A stretch of DNA of 64,000 nt from Acidobacteriota bacterium (GCA_018268835.1 JAFDVU010000003.1:1-64000); one strand, 5' to 3'. Counted from the stretch's first letter, positions 26,871 through 35,309 are shown. Notes: generated from the sequence alone by a model not told the origin. Translations and numbers: made by a program.

Positions 26871-27878
26871 TCAGGCCTTGGTGCCTTTGACCAGGACTTC
26901 CGGCCGCAGGCAGATCGGTAGCGGGTTGGACTGGGTGTGCAGGTCGGTTCCGCGCCCGAACTTGCGCGGTTCCTGCTTCGCGTACAGCGGCAACCCGAGC
27001 GTATTCGCCGTCTCGTTGAAATCGGCCGGCGCGAAATACGTCCGGAAGGTGTTCGCGGTGCCGATGGGGAAGAAGTGCGCCTCGTCGTCCGCGATGAACT
27101 TCCGGACGGTTCCGGCAGCATCGGTCGCCTGGCCCCGGTACTCTTCGAAGGTGATGCCGCCGAAGGTGAAACCGGTGCGGTAGTCGTTGCCGAGTTGCTG
27201 GTTGCGTTGGAAGTACATGAACGCCTCCTTCACCTTGGCGTGCGTGGTGAAGGCGTCGTAGAAGCCCTGCGAGCAGAGGCACATGATGCCGGTCATGAAC
27301 TCGCCCTTGAGGTTGTCCTCGATGTGGCGCTTCACCTCGAGCACCTTCAGCAGTACCTCGGTCGCGGCGTTCGCGAGCGCAAAGCTCACCGTTTTGGCCG
27401 CGATGCCGAACTCGGTGTAGAGGTTGTAGAGCGTAGAGCCGTCCGCATCCAGGATGACGCCCTTGAGCGCGCCCATCCGCAAATACTCGAGCGTGATGGC
27501 GTGCTTGTTGCGCATGTTCTGGAGCTTGAGCGCCAGCAGGTTGGCGAGGGCGTCGGTTTCCGTTTCCGACCCGAACGCGCGAATGCCCTGGACCTCTTCT
27601 GGCAACACGGCATCGTCGTGCGGGATGTGCGGGATCACGAACGAGCGCACCTTGCGCTTGCCGCCGGTCCCCTGCGTGCCGGGAGCGCCGACCGGCTGCG
27701 TGGGCAGGAGGTTCAGCACGCCGCTCATCTCCTCGATGATCATTGTGCGGGTGCGAACGCCCTGCGGGGTCATGAGGCCCAACTGCTCCACGCGGCCGTA
27801 GGTGTTGGGGATTTTGTTGATGGCGGCGGTCAGCGCCGCCATATCGAAAGCGTCGGTTGCGAAAGGATTCAAGATCAT
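26871..27878 (-). CDS. Major capsid protein E
   Basis: 335 residues. The layout and motifs match the lambda gpE family: an N-terminal region with N-P-F-x-x-D-A-F, then R-T-R-T-M-I-I-E-E, the E-x-Q-G-I-R-A-F segment, and a C-terminal R-P-E-V-L-V. It forms the capsid shell with a HK97-like fold. Upstream is the decoration protein, downstream the joining protein, as in lambda. The product is close to the usual 340 residues and seems intact. Confidence 0.9.
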   Translation of the reverse strand: MILNPFATDAFDMAALTAAINKIPNTYGRVEQLGLMTPQGVRTRTMIIEEMSGVLNLLPTQPVGAPGTQGTGGKRKVRSFVIPHIPHDDAVLPEEVQGIRAFGSETETDALANLLALKLQNMRNKHAITLEYLRMGALKGVILDADGSTLYNLYTEFGIAAKTVSFALANAATEVLLKVLEVKRHIEDNLKGEFMTGIMCLCSQGFYDAFTTHAKVKEAFMYFQRNQQLGNDYRTGFTFGGITFEEYRGQATDAAGTVRKFIADDEAHFFPIGTANTFRTYFAPADFNETANTLGLPLYAKQEPRKFGRGTDLHTQSNPLPICLRPEVLVKGTKA

Positions 27879-27881
27879 TCG

Positions 27882-28550
27882 TTACGCTCCTTGGCGGACC
27901 AGGATGCCCGCGGATTTGAGTTGCGCGATGGCGGCGTTCTTCTGGTTTTCGGTCGCGCCCACCGGCCACGTGGTGCCGTTATCTGAGACGATCGCGTTGC
28001 GGACGATGGCGACGCCGGACCGGTCCGTGCCATCCGGAGCGGTCGTGTCGAGCAGCAGGATGCCGCAGGCGGCATTGCTGCCGTCGGTGGCCGCAAAATC
28101 GATCTGCTTCACTTTCCCGGAGCCGGCCGCGACAGTGATGGTGAAGCTGTCGCCGGCCACGAAATCCGCGGCGCCGTCGGCAATCGTGAAGGTGAGATGG
28201 GTGGTGAACTCGACGCCGACCGTGGCCACGCCGATCAGGACTCCATCCGGATCCTCGACGGCGAACTTGCCCGCATCCGCCGCCGGCTCGATGCACACGA
28301 CCCGGTAAACGCCGGGTTTGGCGGCCTGCCCCACCGCAGGGGCGGCGGTGATGGTGCCATTGCCGGTGTTACCCGCAACGGCGGCGCTCGCGGCCGTGCC
28401 TTTCGTGATCCGGCCGAGGACCATGCCGGTGAGCAGGGCGCGGTCGGCACCACTCCCGGCCAGCACAGTCACGATGTCGCGGCTGTAGTGGTTATCGGCC
28501 TCGAACTTGAGCCAATCGCCCAGGTAATTGCGTTCGGTTTGAACGGGCAT
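27882..28550 (-). CDS. Capsid decoration protein D, enlarged
   Basis: 222 residues, about twice the length of lambda gpD. The start (Y-L-G-D-W-L-K-F-E) and the segment A-L-L-T-G-M-V-L-G-R are like gpD, and the C-terminus (A-I-A-Q-L-K-S-A-G-I-L-V-R) matches the gpD end. Between them lies an added beta-rich, Ig-like stretch. It would bind at three-fold sites and stabilise the shell. The insertion probably projects outward. Confidence 0.8.
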   Translation of the reverse strand: MPVQTERNYLGDWLKFEADNHYSRDIVTVLAGSGADRALLTGMVLGRITKGTAASAAVAGNTGNGTITAAPAVGQAAKPGVYRVVCIEPAADAGKFAVEDPDGVLIGVATVGVEFTTHLTFTIADGAADFVAGDSFTITVAAGSGKVKQIDFAATDGSNAACGILLLDTTAPDGTDRSGVAIVRNAIVSDNGTTWPVGATENQKNAAIAQLKSAGILVRQGA

Positions 28551-28551
28551 T

Positions 28552-28887
28552 TCAGTTCACTCCTTTTCCGGCCAGCCTCTCGACGGCCTTCATGACGGGG
28601 TTGTTGGCGAGCGACGGCTTGGCCGTCGTGCCGGTCTCGGGCATGACATGGGACCGGATCTCCGGCGCGTCCTCGGCGACCCGAGCCTCCATGAGCTGCT
28701 GCCGGGCCGCTTCCGGCGTGGTCTGCTTCGCGAGGAGCCCGGCAGCCCGGCGCGGCATTCCGGCGAGTTCGCAGAGGTCCACGATCTCCGTGGCATCGGC
28801 GTACCCCTGACGGTACGCCTCCGCCCGGATGGCTTCGATATCTGCGGCGGAGGGCGTCGCCTCGGCCGCGCGTTGTTCTTCGTTCAT
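28552..28887 (-). CDS. Scaffold protein from internal start (Nu3-like)
   Basis: An in-frame ATG at residue 292 of the protease is preceded by AAAGGA six bases away, a good ribosome-binding site. The predicted 111-residue product begins M-N-E-E-Q-R and is the charged helical C-terminus, the same design as lambda Nu3 inside gene C. It would guide capsid assembly and be degraded by the protease. Confidence 0.7.
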   Translation of the reverse strand: MNEEQRAAEATPSAADIEAIRAEAYRQGYADATEIVDLCELAGMPRRAAGLLAKQTTPEAARQQLMEARVAEDAPEIRSHVMPETGTTAKPSLANNPVMKAVERLAGKGVN

Positions 28888-29760
28888 GGCGTTTCCTTTG
28901 AGTGGGATTGAGGCGGCGGTAGGGCCGCTGATGGCATTGCCAAGGTCGGCGAGTGCGTCCTGACGGGTTCCCAGGCGGTCCGCCAACCGGGCGGCGACGG
29001 CATCACCACCGAAGTAGAGCGCTGCCTGCGTCTGGCGAATGTCGGACTCGGCGAGGCTGCGATTCCGTGCGACGGAGCCGACCAGCAACTGGTAAGTGCG
29101 GTCGACCTCGGCTTCGATGACCGCGCGTGCCTCGTCGGCAAGTGGCGCGTGCGGATTGAAATCGGCCTTGCGGGCGCCGGCGTGGATGATCGTGTACTTG
29201 TAACCGAGCTTCTGATCGCTGGCGCTCACGTCCAGATGCGTGACGATCACGCCGATGCTGCCGAGACCGGACGTCCGTCCGGCGTAGATGTACTGGGCCC
29301 CGGACGCGAGCAGGTACGCTGCGCTGAAGGCATCGGAATTCGCAGCGGCGAAGACCGGCTTTGCAGCACGCGCGGAATAGATGGTGTCCGCCAAGTCGAA
29401 AACGCCAGCTACCTCGCCGCCGGGCGAATCGATGTCCAGCAAGATGCCCTTAATCGCCGGATCGGTAGCCGCGTCCTCGATCTCTTCCTGCAGGTCCACA
29501 TACGACCGGAGTCCTGAGAACGCGTCGAGCCCGTAAGACTTGTGCACGAGCGTGCCCTCGATCGGAATGATGGCAATGCCATTCGGTGTGACCTCGTAGG
29601 GCTTCCGTGAGGGACGCTCGCCCAAGGCTGCGGCCGCCGGAGCCAAAACATCCAGCCCGAGGTGCGGCGCCAAGACTCCGAGGATGATTTCAAGCTTCTG
29701 TGGCGCTATCAGCAGTGGAGTGTCGAACACTCGCGTCGCCAGATGTGGCAGATGCGTCAT
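28552..29760 (-). CDS. S49 capsid maturation protease (C-like) with scaffold domain
   Basis: 402 residues. The protease core has I-P-I-E-G-T (65-70), D-S-P-G-G-E-V (111-117), a probable catalytic Ser146 in A-F-S-A-A-Y, and a probable Lys198 in G-A-R-K-A-D, the Ser-Lys arrangement of SppA-type peptidases. The C-terminal ~110 residues are charged and helical, as expected of a scaffold. In lambda C cleaves itself and the scaffold during head assembly. It overlaps the portal gene by 71 bp, and an internal start gives a separate scaffold. Confidence 0.9.
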   Translation of the reverse strand: MTHLPHLATRVFDTPLLIAPQKLEIILGVLAPHLGLDVLAPAAAALGERPSRKPYEVTPNGIAIIPIEGTLVHKSYGLDAFSGLRSYVDLQEEIEDAATDPAIKGILLDIDSPGGEVAGVFDLADTIYSARAAKPVFAAANSDAFSAAYLLASGAQYIYAGRTSGLGSIGVIVTHLDVSASDQKLGYKYTIIHAGARKADFNPHAPLADEARAVIEAEVDRTYQLLVGSVARNRSLAESDIRQTQAALYFGGDAVAARLADRLGTRQDALADLGNAISGPTAASIPLKGNAMNEEQRAAEATPSAADIEAIRAEAYRQGYADATEIVDLCELAGMPRRAAGLLAKQTTPEAARQQLMEARVAEDAPEIRSHVMPETGTTAKPSLANNPVMKAVERLAGKGVN

Positions 29761-31174
29761 TGCTTTCCTTTCGCGGATCGGAATCGTAGGCTAGGCCGAG
29801 ATCATCGGCCCGTGCGTTGTCGGCCGCGATTTCGCGATCGATCTCTTCGGCGTCGTAGCCCTGTTCGGAAACAACTTCGGCGCGGCTCTTGAAGCCGGCG
29901 CGCACGGCCATGATCTGGGCCTTGATGTCTTTAAGCGGATCAACCCACGCGAAGCCGGGTGGAATCCACTTCACGTCGTAGTACGGCGTGAGATCTTTCA
30001 GGCTCGGTAGGGCGCCGCTGCCGATTGCCGCGTCAATCCAGGCCCGCCAGATCGGGCGGCACATCTGGAAAACGATCACCTGGTGCTGGAACGCTTCGCA
30101 CCGGCGACGGAACTCCAGCAGGCCAGCCCGGATCGAAGAGTAGTTGACGCCCGTGAGGTCGCCGGTCAGCTGCTCGTAGGTGATGCCCATCCCGGCGGCG
30201 ATGCTGCGCAACTGCACGCGCATGAACGTCTCGTAGGTTGCGCCGACGTCCGCGGGCGAAGAGAACTTCACGTCCTCCCCGGGCAGCAGCACCTGGAGGG
30301 TGCCCGGCTCGAGGCTCGTTTCCGCTACTCCGTTCGCATCGGCGTTGACCTCGGGCAGCAGCGAATCCTGTGGCGCGTTCTTCGTGACGAAGCCGGCGAA
30401 CATGGCCGCGGTCTTCTTCCGGACCAGTTCCGCGTCGTCGTACTGATCGAGCTCGTAAAGCTTAATCAGGACCTGCGTCAGCCACGGCTGGCCGCGCAAC
30501 TGACCCGGCCGAAGTGGACGGAACAGATGGAGGACATAATCCGCGGCCACCCGTACCGGGTCGGCCGAGAGGAAGGGATTCAGGGCGTCGCCGGGATGCT
30601 CCCGGTACAGGTGATACGCAACGCGTTTCCCGATGCCGTTGAACTCGATGCCCGCGCGGATGTAGTTGCCGGTTGGCAGAACCTGGGACAAGTTGGTCGG
30701 CAGATGCTCGGCTTCGAGTACCTGAAGTTGCAGCGGGACGGATAGGCCGTCCTTCGGCAGTCGCGGCCGCAGCCGCACCAGGCACTCGCCCGCTTCCATG
30801 ACTGAACGGCACGCGAGTGCCTGGAGCCCATAGAAATCGGTTAGTCCAGAGGCATCCGCCTCGTCGGTCCACCGCAGCCAGAGCGCCTGGACCTGCTCCC
30901 TGGTCGCCGCATCCGGATGCATCGCCTGCGGCTTGATGCCCGTGCCGATGCAGTTCCCGACAAAAGCATCGAGCGCATTTGTGGCCCAGGGATTCCGGCG
31001 CACCATGTCACGCGAGCGTGATCGCAACGTATCCGCGCTGCGGAAGACGAGCGTATTGATATCGCTCGCCGGAGGCGTCCAGCCGGATGTGCGTCGGGTT
31101 GCAGCAGCCGCCTCGTAGTCCGCGGTCGCGCGGAACCTCGGCAACGATCCCAGGAGTCTTTTCCAGAAGCCCAC
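29690..31174 (-). CDS. Portal protein (B-like)
   Basis: 494 residues, GTG start. It has the lambda-type portal features: R-R-N-P-W-A-T-N-A-L in the wing region, E-A-G-E-C-L-V-R-L in the core, and the clip/stem segment G-M-G-I-T-Y-E-Q-L-T-G-D. Twelve copies form the ring through which DNA is packaged and to which the head-tail joiners attach. The length is a little shorter than lambda gpB. It sits between gpW and the protease, as expected. Confidence 0.9.
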   Translation of the reverse strand: MGFWKRLLGSLPRFRATADYEAAAATRRTSGWTPPASDINTLVFRSADTLRSRSRDMVRRNPWATNALDAFVGNCIGTGIKPQAMHPDAATREQVQALWLRWTDEADASGLTDFYGLQALACRSVMEAGECLVRLRPRLPKDGLSVPLQLQVLEAEHLPTNLSQVLPTGNYIRAGIEFNGIGKRVAYHLYREHPGDALNPFLSADPVRVAADYVLHLFRPLRPGQLRGQPWLTQVLIKLYELDQYDDAELVRKKTAAMFAGFVTKNAPQDSLLPEVNADANGVAETSLEPGTLQVLLPGEDVKFSSPADVGATYETFMRVQLRSIAAGMGITYEQLTGDLTGVNYSSIRAGLLEFRRRCEAFQHQVIVFQMCRPIWRAWIDAAIGSGALPSLKDLTPYYDVKWIPPGFAWVDPLKDIKAQIMAVRAGFKSRAEVVSEQGYDAEEIDREIAADNARADDLGLAYDSDPRKESNDASATSGDASVRHSTADSATEA

Positions 31175-31179
31175 GGTCG

Positions 31180-31383
31180 TCAGAAGCCCTTTTCCGTTTG
31201 CACGCGAATCTGCCGTACAGGCCCCGCGCCGCTGCCCTTGGCGACGTCCGCCTCGGCGGCGGCGATGGCCTGCTTCAATTCGTCGACGGTGCGGTACTCG
31301 ATTTCCCGGTCTCCGAAACGGACCCGGCGTACGCCAGTCGCCAGCGCGTCCCGAAGTGTCTGTAGCTGCTGTTCCGTGTACAT
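31180..31383 (-). CDS. Head-tail connector gpW-like
   Basis: 67 residues, the size of gpW (68 residues). The N-terminal helix (Q-Q-L-Q-T-L-R-D-A-L), then R-V-R-F-G-D-R-E-I-E-Y and D-E-L-K-Q-A-I, are typical of the family. gpW plugs the portal after DNA packaging. It is immediately upstream of the portal gene in the same operon. Confidence 0.85.
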   Translation of the reverse strand: MYTEQQLQTLRDALATGVRRVRFGDREIEYRTVDELKQAIAAAEADVAKGSGAGPVRQIRVQTEKGF

Positions 31384-31451
31384 TCGCCTGTCTATCGCCT
31401 CGGAGGATTCTGTTCCAATTGCCTTGCTATTCCGGCTGGAAGAAGGGACTC

Positions 31452-31706
31452 ATGTGTTCGATGCAACGCGCAACCAAGAACACCAAGCAGACCGCCGCCG
31501 AAGTCTACGCCGCGCGTTACGCCGAATGCGCAGACCTTTTGAAGCGCGTCACCGCGCAACTAGAACAACACCGGACGCGCCAGGCTGCGGACCCGCGCGA
31601 TTGGGGCTTCGCCGGCGACCTCGGCCGCGTTGCGGAAGAACTCGCCTACGTCCTCGCCAGCCTTGGCGACCGGAGCGCGGTGGATCAGAAAGGACTGGAG
31701 TACTGA
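31452..31706 (+). CDS. Small helical protein of the rightward cassette (84 aa)
   Basis: Start ATG at 31452 follows AGAAGGGA. The 84-residue product is helical and charged (A-A-R-Y-A-E-C-A-D-L-L-K-R-V) with a W-G-F-A-G-D-L-G-R turn and a second helix (E-L-A-Y-V-L-A-S-L). It is the first gene of a three-gene rightward set that interrupts the leftward late operon. Family unknown. Confidence 0.6.
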   Translation: MCSMQRATKNTKQTAAEVYAARYAECADLLKRVTAQLEQHRTRQAADPRDWGFAGDLGRVAEELAYVLASLGDRSAVDQKGLEY

Positions 31707-31708
31707 GC

Positions 31709-32215
31709 ATGCAGAAGCGCAACGTCAAGGTCGGATCGACCTACATCGTCAAGGTCAGCGGCACGCTGGCCAGAGTCCGCATCACCCGCGAACATGACCG
31801 CGGAGGGTGGTACGGCATCAACCTCGCTACAGGCCGCGAGATCCGCATCCGGACCGCCGCGCGCCTGCGGTCCGAAGCCGCCCCGGCCGAATCGCGGAAG
31901 CCGGTACGCAACCCGCGCGGGCCCGACTTCACCGCCGACGAGTTGCACGCGGTCGTCGAGCGAGCCAAGAGCGAAATACTCGCCCACGTTGCAGCCGGGA
32001 TTGTCCCGCGCACCTGCGCATCCTTCAGCGAACTGCATGACTACGTGGATGCCAACGGGTACGGAGGGGCATTTGAACGGCCTTTCGACAACAACGAAAC
32101 GGACTTCTGGAACGCCGTCCAAGACACGGTGGATCGCTGGATCAAAGCGGGCGGCCTCCGAGGCACGCTCACCGAGGACGAGGCGCGCCGGATCGTAGAC
32201 GAGATCGAATTCTGA
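31709..32215 (+). CDS. Hypothetical protein of the rightward cassette (168 aa)
   Basis: 168 residues, starting 3 bp after the previous gene, so it is co-transcribed. The N-terminal 60 residues resemble a small SH3/KOW-like barrel (V-G-S-T-Y-I-V-K-V-S-G, then G-R-E-I-R-I-R-T), followed by a linker rich in Arg/Pro and a helical C-terminal half (D-E-L-H-A-V-V-E-R-A-K). I do not recognise the family. The barrel might bind nucleic acid, but that is a guess. Confidence 0.6.
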   Translation: MQKRNVKVGSTYIVKVSGTLARVRITREHDRGGWYGINLATGREIRIRTAARLRSEAAPAESRKPVRNPRGPDFTADELHAVVERAKSEILAHVAAGIVPRTCASFSELHDYVDANGYGGAFERPFDNNETDFWNAVQDTVDRWIKAGGLRGTLTEDEARRIVDEIEF

Positions 32216-32229
32216 ATCAGGAGAAAACC

Positions 32230-32778
32230 ATGACCACCTTCGCAATCACTAACGACAACAACATCACCGCCTTCACCGCCGCCGAGCAGATCCCCGAAGG
32301 CCAGCAGCGTTTTGCCACGGAAAAGGAACTCGCCAAAGTCTCCGCTGAGTGGCCGATCACCCGGTTCGCCGAGGTCTGGAACGGCTTCGCCGGCGTGGTG
32401 CCCTTCGACAGCCTGAAGCCGGTCAAGAAATTCACGGATCGCAAGACGGCAGTCGCCCGGATCTGGAAGGCCATCCAAGCCCTGAGGCCCACCCCCGCGC
32501 CACAGACGGCCCCAGCCGCGCCGAAAGCCAAGAGGGCGAGGAAGGCTACCACGTCTGGTATCGCGCCAAAAACGCGCGACGGCAGCAAGAAGGCGATCGT
32601 CCTCGAAATGCTGAAGCGCCCGGACGGCGCGTCACTCATGGACATCATGGACGCAACATCATGGCAGCCGCATAGCGTGCGCGGCTTCATCTCCGGCAGC
32701 ATCACCAAGAAGATGGGGCTCAGCGTCGAGTCCTTCAAACGCGACGACGGGGCACGCGCATATCGCGTGAACCAGTAA
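32230..32778 (+). CDS. DUF3489 domain protein
   Basis: 182 residues. The C-terminal 80 residues have the DUF3489 pattern: K-K-A-I-V-L-E-M-L-K-R-P-D-G-A-S, M-D-A-T-S-W-Q-P-H-S-V-R-G-F-I-S-G and a final R-A-Y-R-V, a small winged-helix-like fold. The N-terminal part has a helix with E-V-W-N-G-F. DUF3489 proteins are found in prophages and mobile elements, and may be DNA-binding regulators. It ends the three-gene rightward cassette. Confidence 0.75.
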   Translation: MTTFAITNDNNITAFTAAEQIPEGQQRFATEKELAKVSAEWPITRFAEVWNGFAGVVPFDSLKPVKKFTDRKTAVARIWKAIQALRPTPAPQTAPAAPKAKRARKATTSGIAPKTRDGSKKAIVLEMLKRPDGASLMDIMDATSWQPHSVRGFISGSITKKMGLSVESFKRDDGARAYRVNQ

Positions 32779-32792
32779 CGCCCGCCTCCTCC

Positions 32793-32816
32793 GCCGCCGG
32801 TTCAGTTGCCGGCGGC
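32793..32816 (+). terminator. Possible terminator between convergent genes
   Basis: An 8-bp stem (GCCGCCGG / CCGGCGGC) with an 8-base loop lies 14 bp after the DUF3489 stop and is followed by ATTTCTCTT. It may end rightward transcription, although it overlaps the end of the convergent gene, and the T-run is weak. Confidence 0.45.
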
Positions 32817-33059
32817 ATTTCTCTTCAGTTCGGCGGCCAACTCTGCCAGCCGCTCATGCACCAGTTCCTCCCGGAGTTTGCATTCACCCGAGCGGACGTA
32901 CGTCCCGTTGATCCGGGTGATGATACGGTTCTCCAGTTCCGCCAGCTCCTTCCGGACCTCCGCGAGCAGAGCCCGGTTCTGCAACCCGACATAGGTTCCG
33001 ATCAGCCCGGAGATCAATCCGCTCGCCGGAATCAGGAATTGAAAGAAGTGCTCGTTCAC
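32802..33059 (-). CDS. Small membrane protein with coiled coil (85 aa)
   Basis: GTG start. One membrane segment (about 6-26: F-L-I-P-A-S-G-L-I-S-G-L-I-G-T-Y-V-G-L) is followed by a charged coiled-coil helix (E-V-R-K-E-L-A-E-L-E-N-R). Topology and size would suit a holin-like or membrane-anchored phage protein, but lysis-gene function is only a possibility. It overlaps by 176 bp another leftward frame, which is odd. Confidence 0.6.
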   Translation of the reverse strand: MNEHFFQFLIPASGLISGLIGTYVGLQNRALLAEVRKELAELENRIITRINGTYVRSGECKLREELVHERLAELAAELKRNAAGN

Positions 33060-33228
33060 GTTCGAGAATCCTCAGTTCTGCCGACCAGTCGTGTAACGCG
33101 AGGCAGAGGCCTTCGACGTCGGGGTGCCCGGCTCGCAGCAGGCGCTCCACCTCGGCGATCTCGGCATGGCAGCGGTCGATCTCACGCTGTAACTCGCTCG
33201 CCGGCGACGTCGGCGAAGGTCCGGCCAT
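32884..33228 (-). CDS. Small coiled-coil protein overlapping neighbours (possible)
   Basis: A frame from ATG 33228 gives 114 residues. Residues 10-60 look real: E-I-D-R-C-H-A-E-I-A-E-V-E-R-L-L, followed by H-P-D-V-E-G-L-C-L-A-L-H-D-W. The last ~55 residues, lying over the start of the GTG membrane gene, look less natural. It overlaps the methyltransferase end by 47 bp. It could be a genuine gene with a long overlap, or a frame whose natural end was lost. Confidence 0.45.
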   Translation of the reverse strand: MAGPSPTSPASELQREIDRCHAEIAEVERLLRAGHPDVEGLCLALHDWSAELRILERERALLSIPDSGERIDLRADRNLCRVAEPGSARGGPEGAGGTGEPYHHPDQRDVRPLG

Positions 33229-34435
33229 CTCCGTCGAGCGTAGCTTCGCGCCCGGTGAACTCCTGCCATCGGCGGATGATGACATCGCAGTATTTCGGCT
33301 CCAGTTCGATGAGCCGCGCCGTGCGGCCGGCCTTCTCGCACGCGATCAGCGTCGTGCCCGAGCCGCCGAACGGATCGAGCACCGTGTCGCGGCCCTTGCT
33401 ACTGTTGCGGATCGCGCGCTCCACCAATTCGACGGGCTTCATGGTCGGATGGAGATCGTTCGCGACCGGCTTCTTCACGAACCACACGTCGCCCTGGTCG
33501 CGGGCGCCGCACCAGAAATGATCCGTGCCTTCCTTCCAGCCGTAGAGGATCGGCTCGTACTGCCGCTGGTAATCCGCCCGGCCCATGGTGAAGGTGTTCT
33601 TGGCCCAGATGACAAACGTGGACCAGTGGCCGCCGGCCTCCCGGAACGCCTTCTCCAGCGTGTGCAACTCCGAGGACGACATGCAGATGTAGACCGCGCC
33701 CTTCGTGACCGCGAGGATGTTCACGCAGGCGTCGTACAAGAAGCGCTCAAAGTCGTCGCCCAGATTGTCGTTCGCGATCTTCCGCTTGTTGCCGCGGAGC
33801 TTGTCTTTCATCGTCGCGCCGTAGTTCACGTTGTAAGGCGGGTCGGTGAAGACCAAGTCGGCGAGACCGCCCGCGAGCACTTTCTCCACGGCGTCCATCT
33901 GGGTGGAGTCACCGCAGAGTAGACGGTGATCGCCGAGGAGCCATATGTCGCCAACGGCCGTGACCGCAGTCTCCTGCTCCTCGGGCACCGCATCATCGTC
34001 GGTGTTGCCTGCGGCCTGAACCGCTTCCGGGTCGATCAGTAGATCCGCGAGTTCGTCATCGGAGAAGCCGATGACGCTCAGGTCGTAATCGTCCTCGCGG
34101 ATGGCTTCGAGTTCGACGCGCAGCATCTCCTCGTCCCACCCCGCATTGAGCGCGAGGCGATTATCGGCGAGAACCAGCGCGCGCCGTTGGGTTTCGGTGA
34201 GGTGATCGAGGACGATGACCGGGACCTCGGTCTTGCCCAGTTTCCGTGCTGCCAGCAGGCGCGCGTGGCCGGCGATGATGATCCCATCGGACCCGGCGAG
34301 GATTGGGTTGGTCCACCCGAACTCGGCTATCGAGGCCGCGATCTGGGCAACCTGTTCGTCACTATGCGTGCGCGCATTCCGGGCGTAAGGGATCAGCCTT
34401 TCGACCGGCCACGTCACCACCTGCGGGAGGCTCAT
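33182..34435 (-). CDS. ParB-domain DNA methyltransferase (DPPY type)
   Basis: 417 residues from ATG 34435; an upstream in-frame start lies inside the preceding gene. Residues 8-130 are a ParB/Srx-like domain (I-I-A-G-H-A-R-L-L-A-A-R, about 54-65). A methyltransferase follows with D-P-P-Y (198-201) and F-G-G-S-G-T-T near 370, the order of beta-class amino-methyltransferases. D-P-P-Y favours N6-adenine. The ParB-like part probably guides DNA binding. It may modify phage DNA to escape host restriction. The second copy lies at 35358. It overlaps its upstream neighbour by 4 bp. Confidence 0.9.
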   Translation of the reverse strand: MSLPQVVTWPVERLIPYARNARTHSDEQVAQIAASIAEFGWTNPILAGSDGIIIAGHARLLAARKLGKTEVPVIVLDHLTETQRRALVLADNRLALNAGWDEEMLRVELEAIREDDYDLSVIGFSDDELADLLIDPEAVQAAGNTDDDAVPEEQETAVTAVGDIWLLGDHRLLCGDSTQMDAVEKVLAGGLADLVFTDPPYNVNYGATMKDKLRGNKRKIANDNLGDDFERFLYDACVNILAVTKGAVYICMSSSELHTLEKAFREAGGHWSTFVIWAKNTFTMGRADYQRQYEPILYGWKEGTDHFWCGARDQGDVWFVKKPVANDLHPTMKPVELVERAIRNSSKGRDTVLDPFGGSGTTLIACEKAGRTARLIELEPKYCDVIIRRWQEFTGREATLDGDGRTFADVAGERVTA

Positions 34436-34707
34436 GCGTTGTTGGGTTGAGCGGACTTCTGGAACAGACCGAGTGCGTTGTGCAGATCGACGATCTTTGC
34501 GATCATCGGCACGACTACCGCGACCAGCTTGTCCCAACTGAACTGTTTGGCCAGATCCGTGCTTCCGTCATAGGCGGACTTGAGCACGTCTAGCACGAGT
34601 TCCAGCTTCTTGTTTCCCTGGCCGGGCAGCGGGATCGCTTGCTCGACGGCCTGAACCGCCGCCAGAACCAGGGGGAAGATCTTGAGGATGATGAGCAGGG
34701 TGTTCAT
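34432..34707 (-). CDS. Small hydrophobic-N-terminus phage protein (91 aa)
   Basis: 91 residues with a hydrophobic N-terminal helix (L-L-I-I-L-K-I-F-P-L-V-L-A-A-V) and two amphipathic helices after it. It overlaps the methyltransferase start by 4 bp. Family unknown. Its size suits a holin-like or small membrane-associated protein; no lysis gene neighbours support this. Confidence 0.55.
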   Translation of the reverse strand: MNTLLIILKIFPLVLAAVQAVEQAIPLPGQGNKKLELVLDVLKSAYDGSTDLAKQFSWDKLVAVVVPMIAKIVDLHNALGLFQKSAQPNNA

Positions 34708-34775
34708 TTGAGTTTCGTCTCCAGTGAGAGGATCCGGGGCGGCCAGAACCGCTGCCGCCCCGGTCGGAGGAATGG

Positions 34776-35309
34776 CTACGCCGTCTTCGGCTGCGCCTGG
34801 TTGACGACGTTCGCGATGGACGTGGTCGCGGTCGCAAGAGCCTCCACAATCTGCTGGAGGGTGGCGAGCACCGGCGTGATGGTTGCATCCACCTGTTTGG
34901 CAACTGCGGCCGCGACGGCCTGGGCGTCCACGCCCACGCCCGCCGCGCTCACATCGGTAGCGCGGTTGGCGGGAACGGCGCCCGCGGTCAGGTTCGAACC
35001 CGCGCCGCGCGCGACCGGGTTCAGTTCGTCGGTCCAGAGGGCATCGGCAGCGACATCGGCGTGCCGGATGGCCTGCTTCGCGACCATGTTGCTCGTCTCG
35101 ACGCTGTTCTGCAGCGCCTGGAGAGCCACGTTCTGGAGCTGATCGAATTGCAGTTGCGAACGTCGCGCCGCGACCAGATCCAGATCCTGATAAGCGTCGT
35201 ACGTGCGTTTTGCGTTGGCTGCCGTGAGTTCGGAGTGAGCCTTGAAGAACTCATCCGACCCCGTTTCGAATTCACGTTCGCCCTGATTGGGCGTTGCCAC
35301 TTCGGGCAT
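34776..35309 (-). CDS. Helical hypothetical protein (177 aa)
   Basis: 177 residues, almost wholly helical, with a coiled-coil-like middle (L-Q-F-D-Q-L-Q-N-V-A-L-Q-A-L) and Ala/Thr/Val-rich C-terminal repeats (A-V-A-A-A-V-A-K-Q-V-D-A-T). It lies between the two methyltransferase genes. I do not recognise the family. It could be a structural accessory protein. Confidence 0.65.
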   Translation of the reverse strand: MPEVATPNQGEREFETGSDEFFKAHSELTAANAKRTYDAYQDLDLVAARRSQLQFDQLQNVALQALQNSVETSNMVAKQAIRHADVAADALWTDELNPVARGAGSNLTAGAVPANRATDVSAAGVGVDAQAVAAAVAKQVDATITPVLATLQQIVEALATATTSIANVVNQAQPKTA

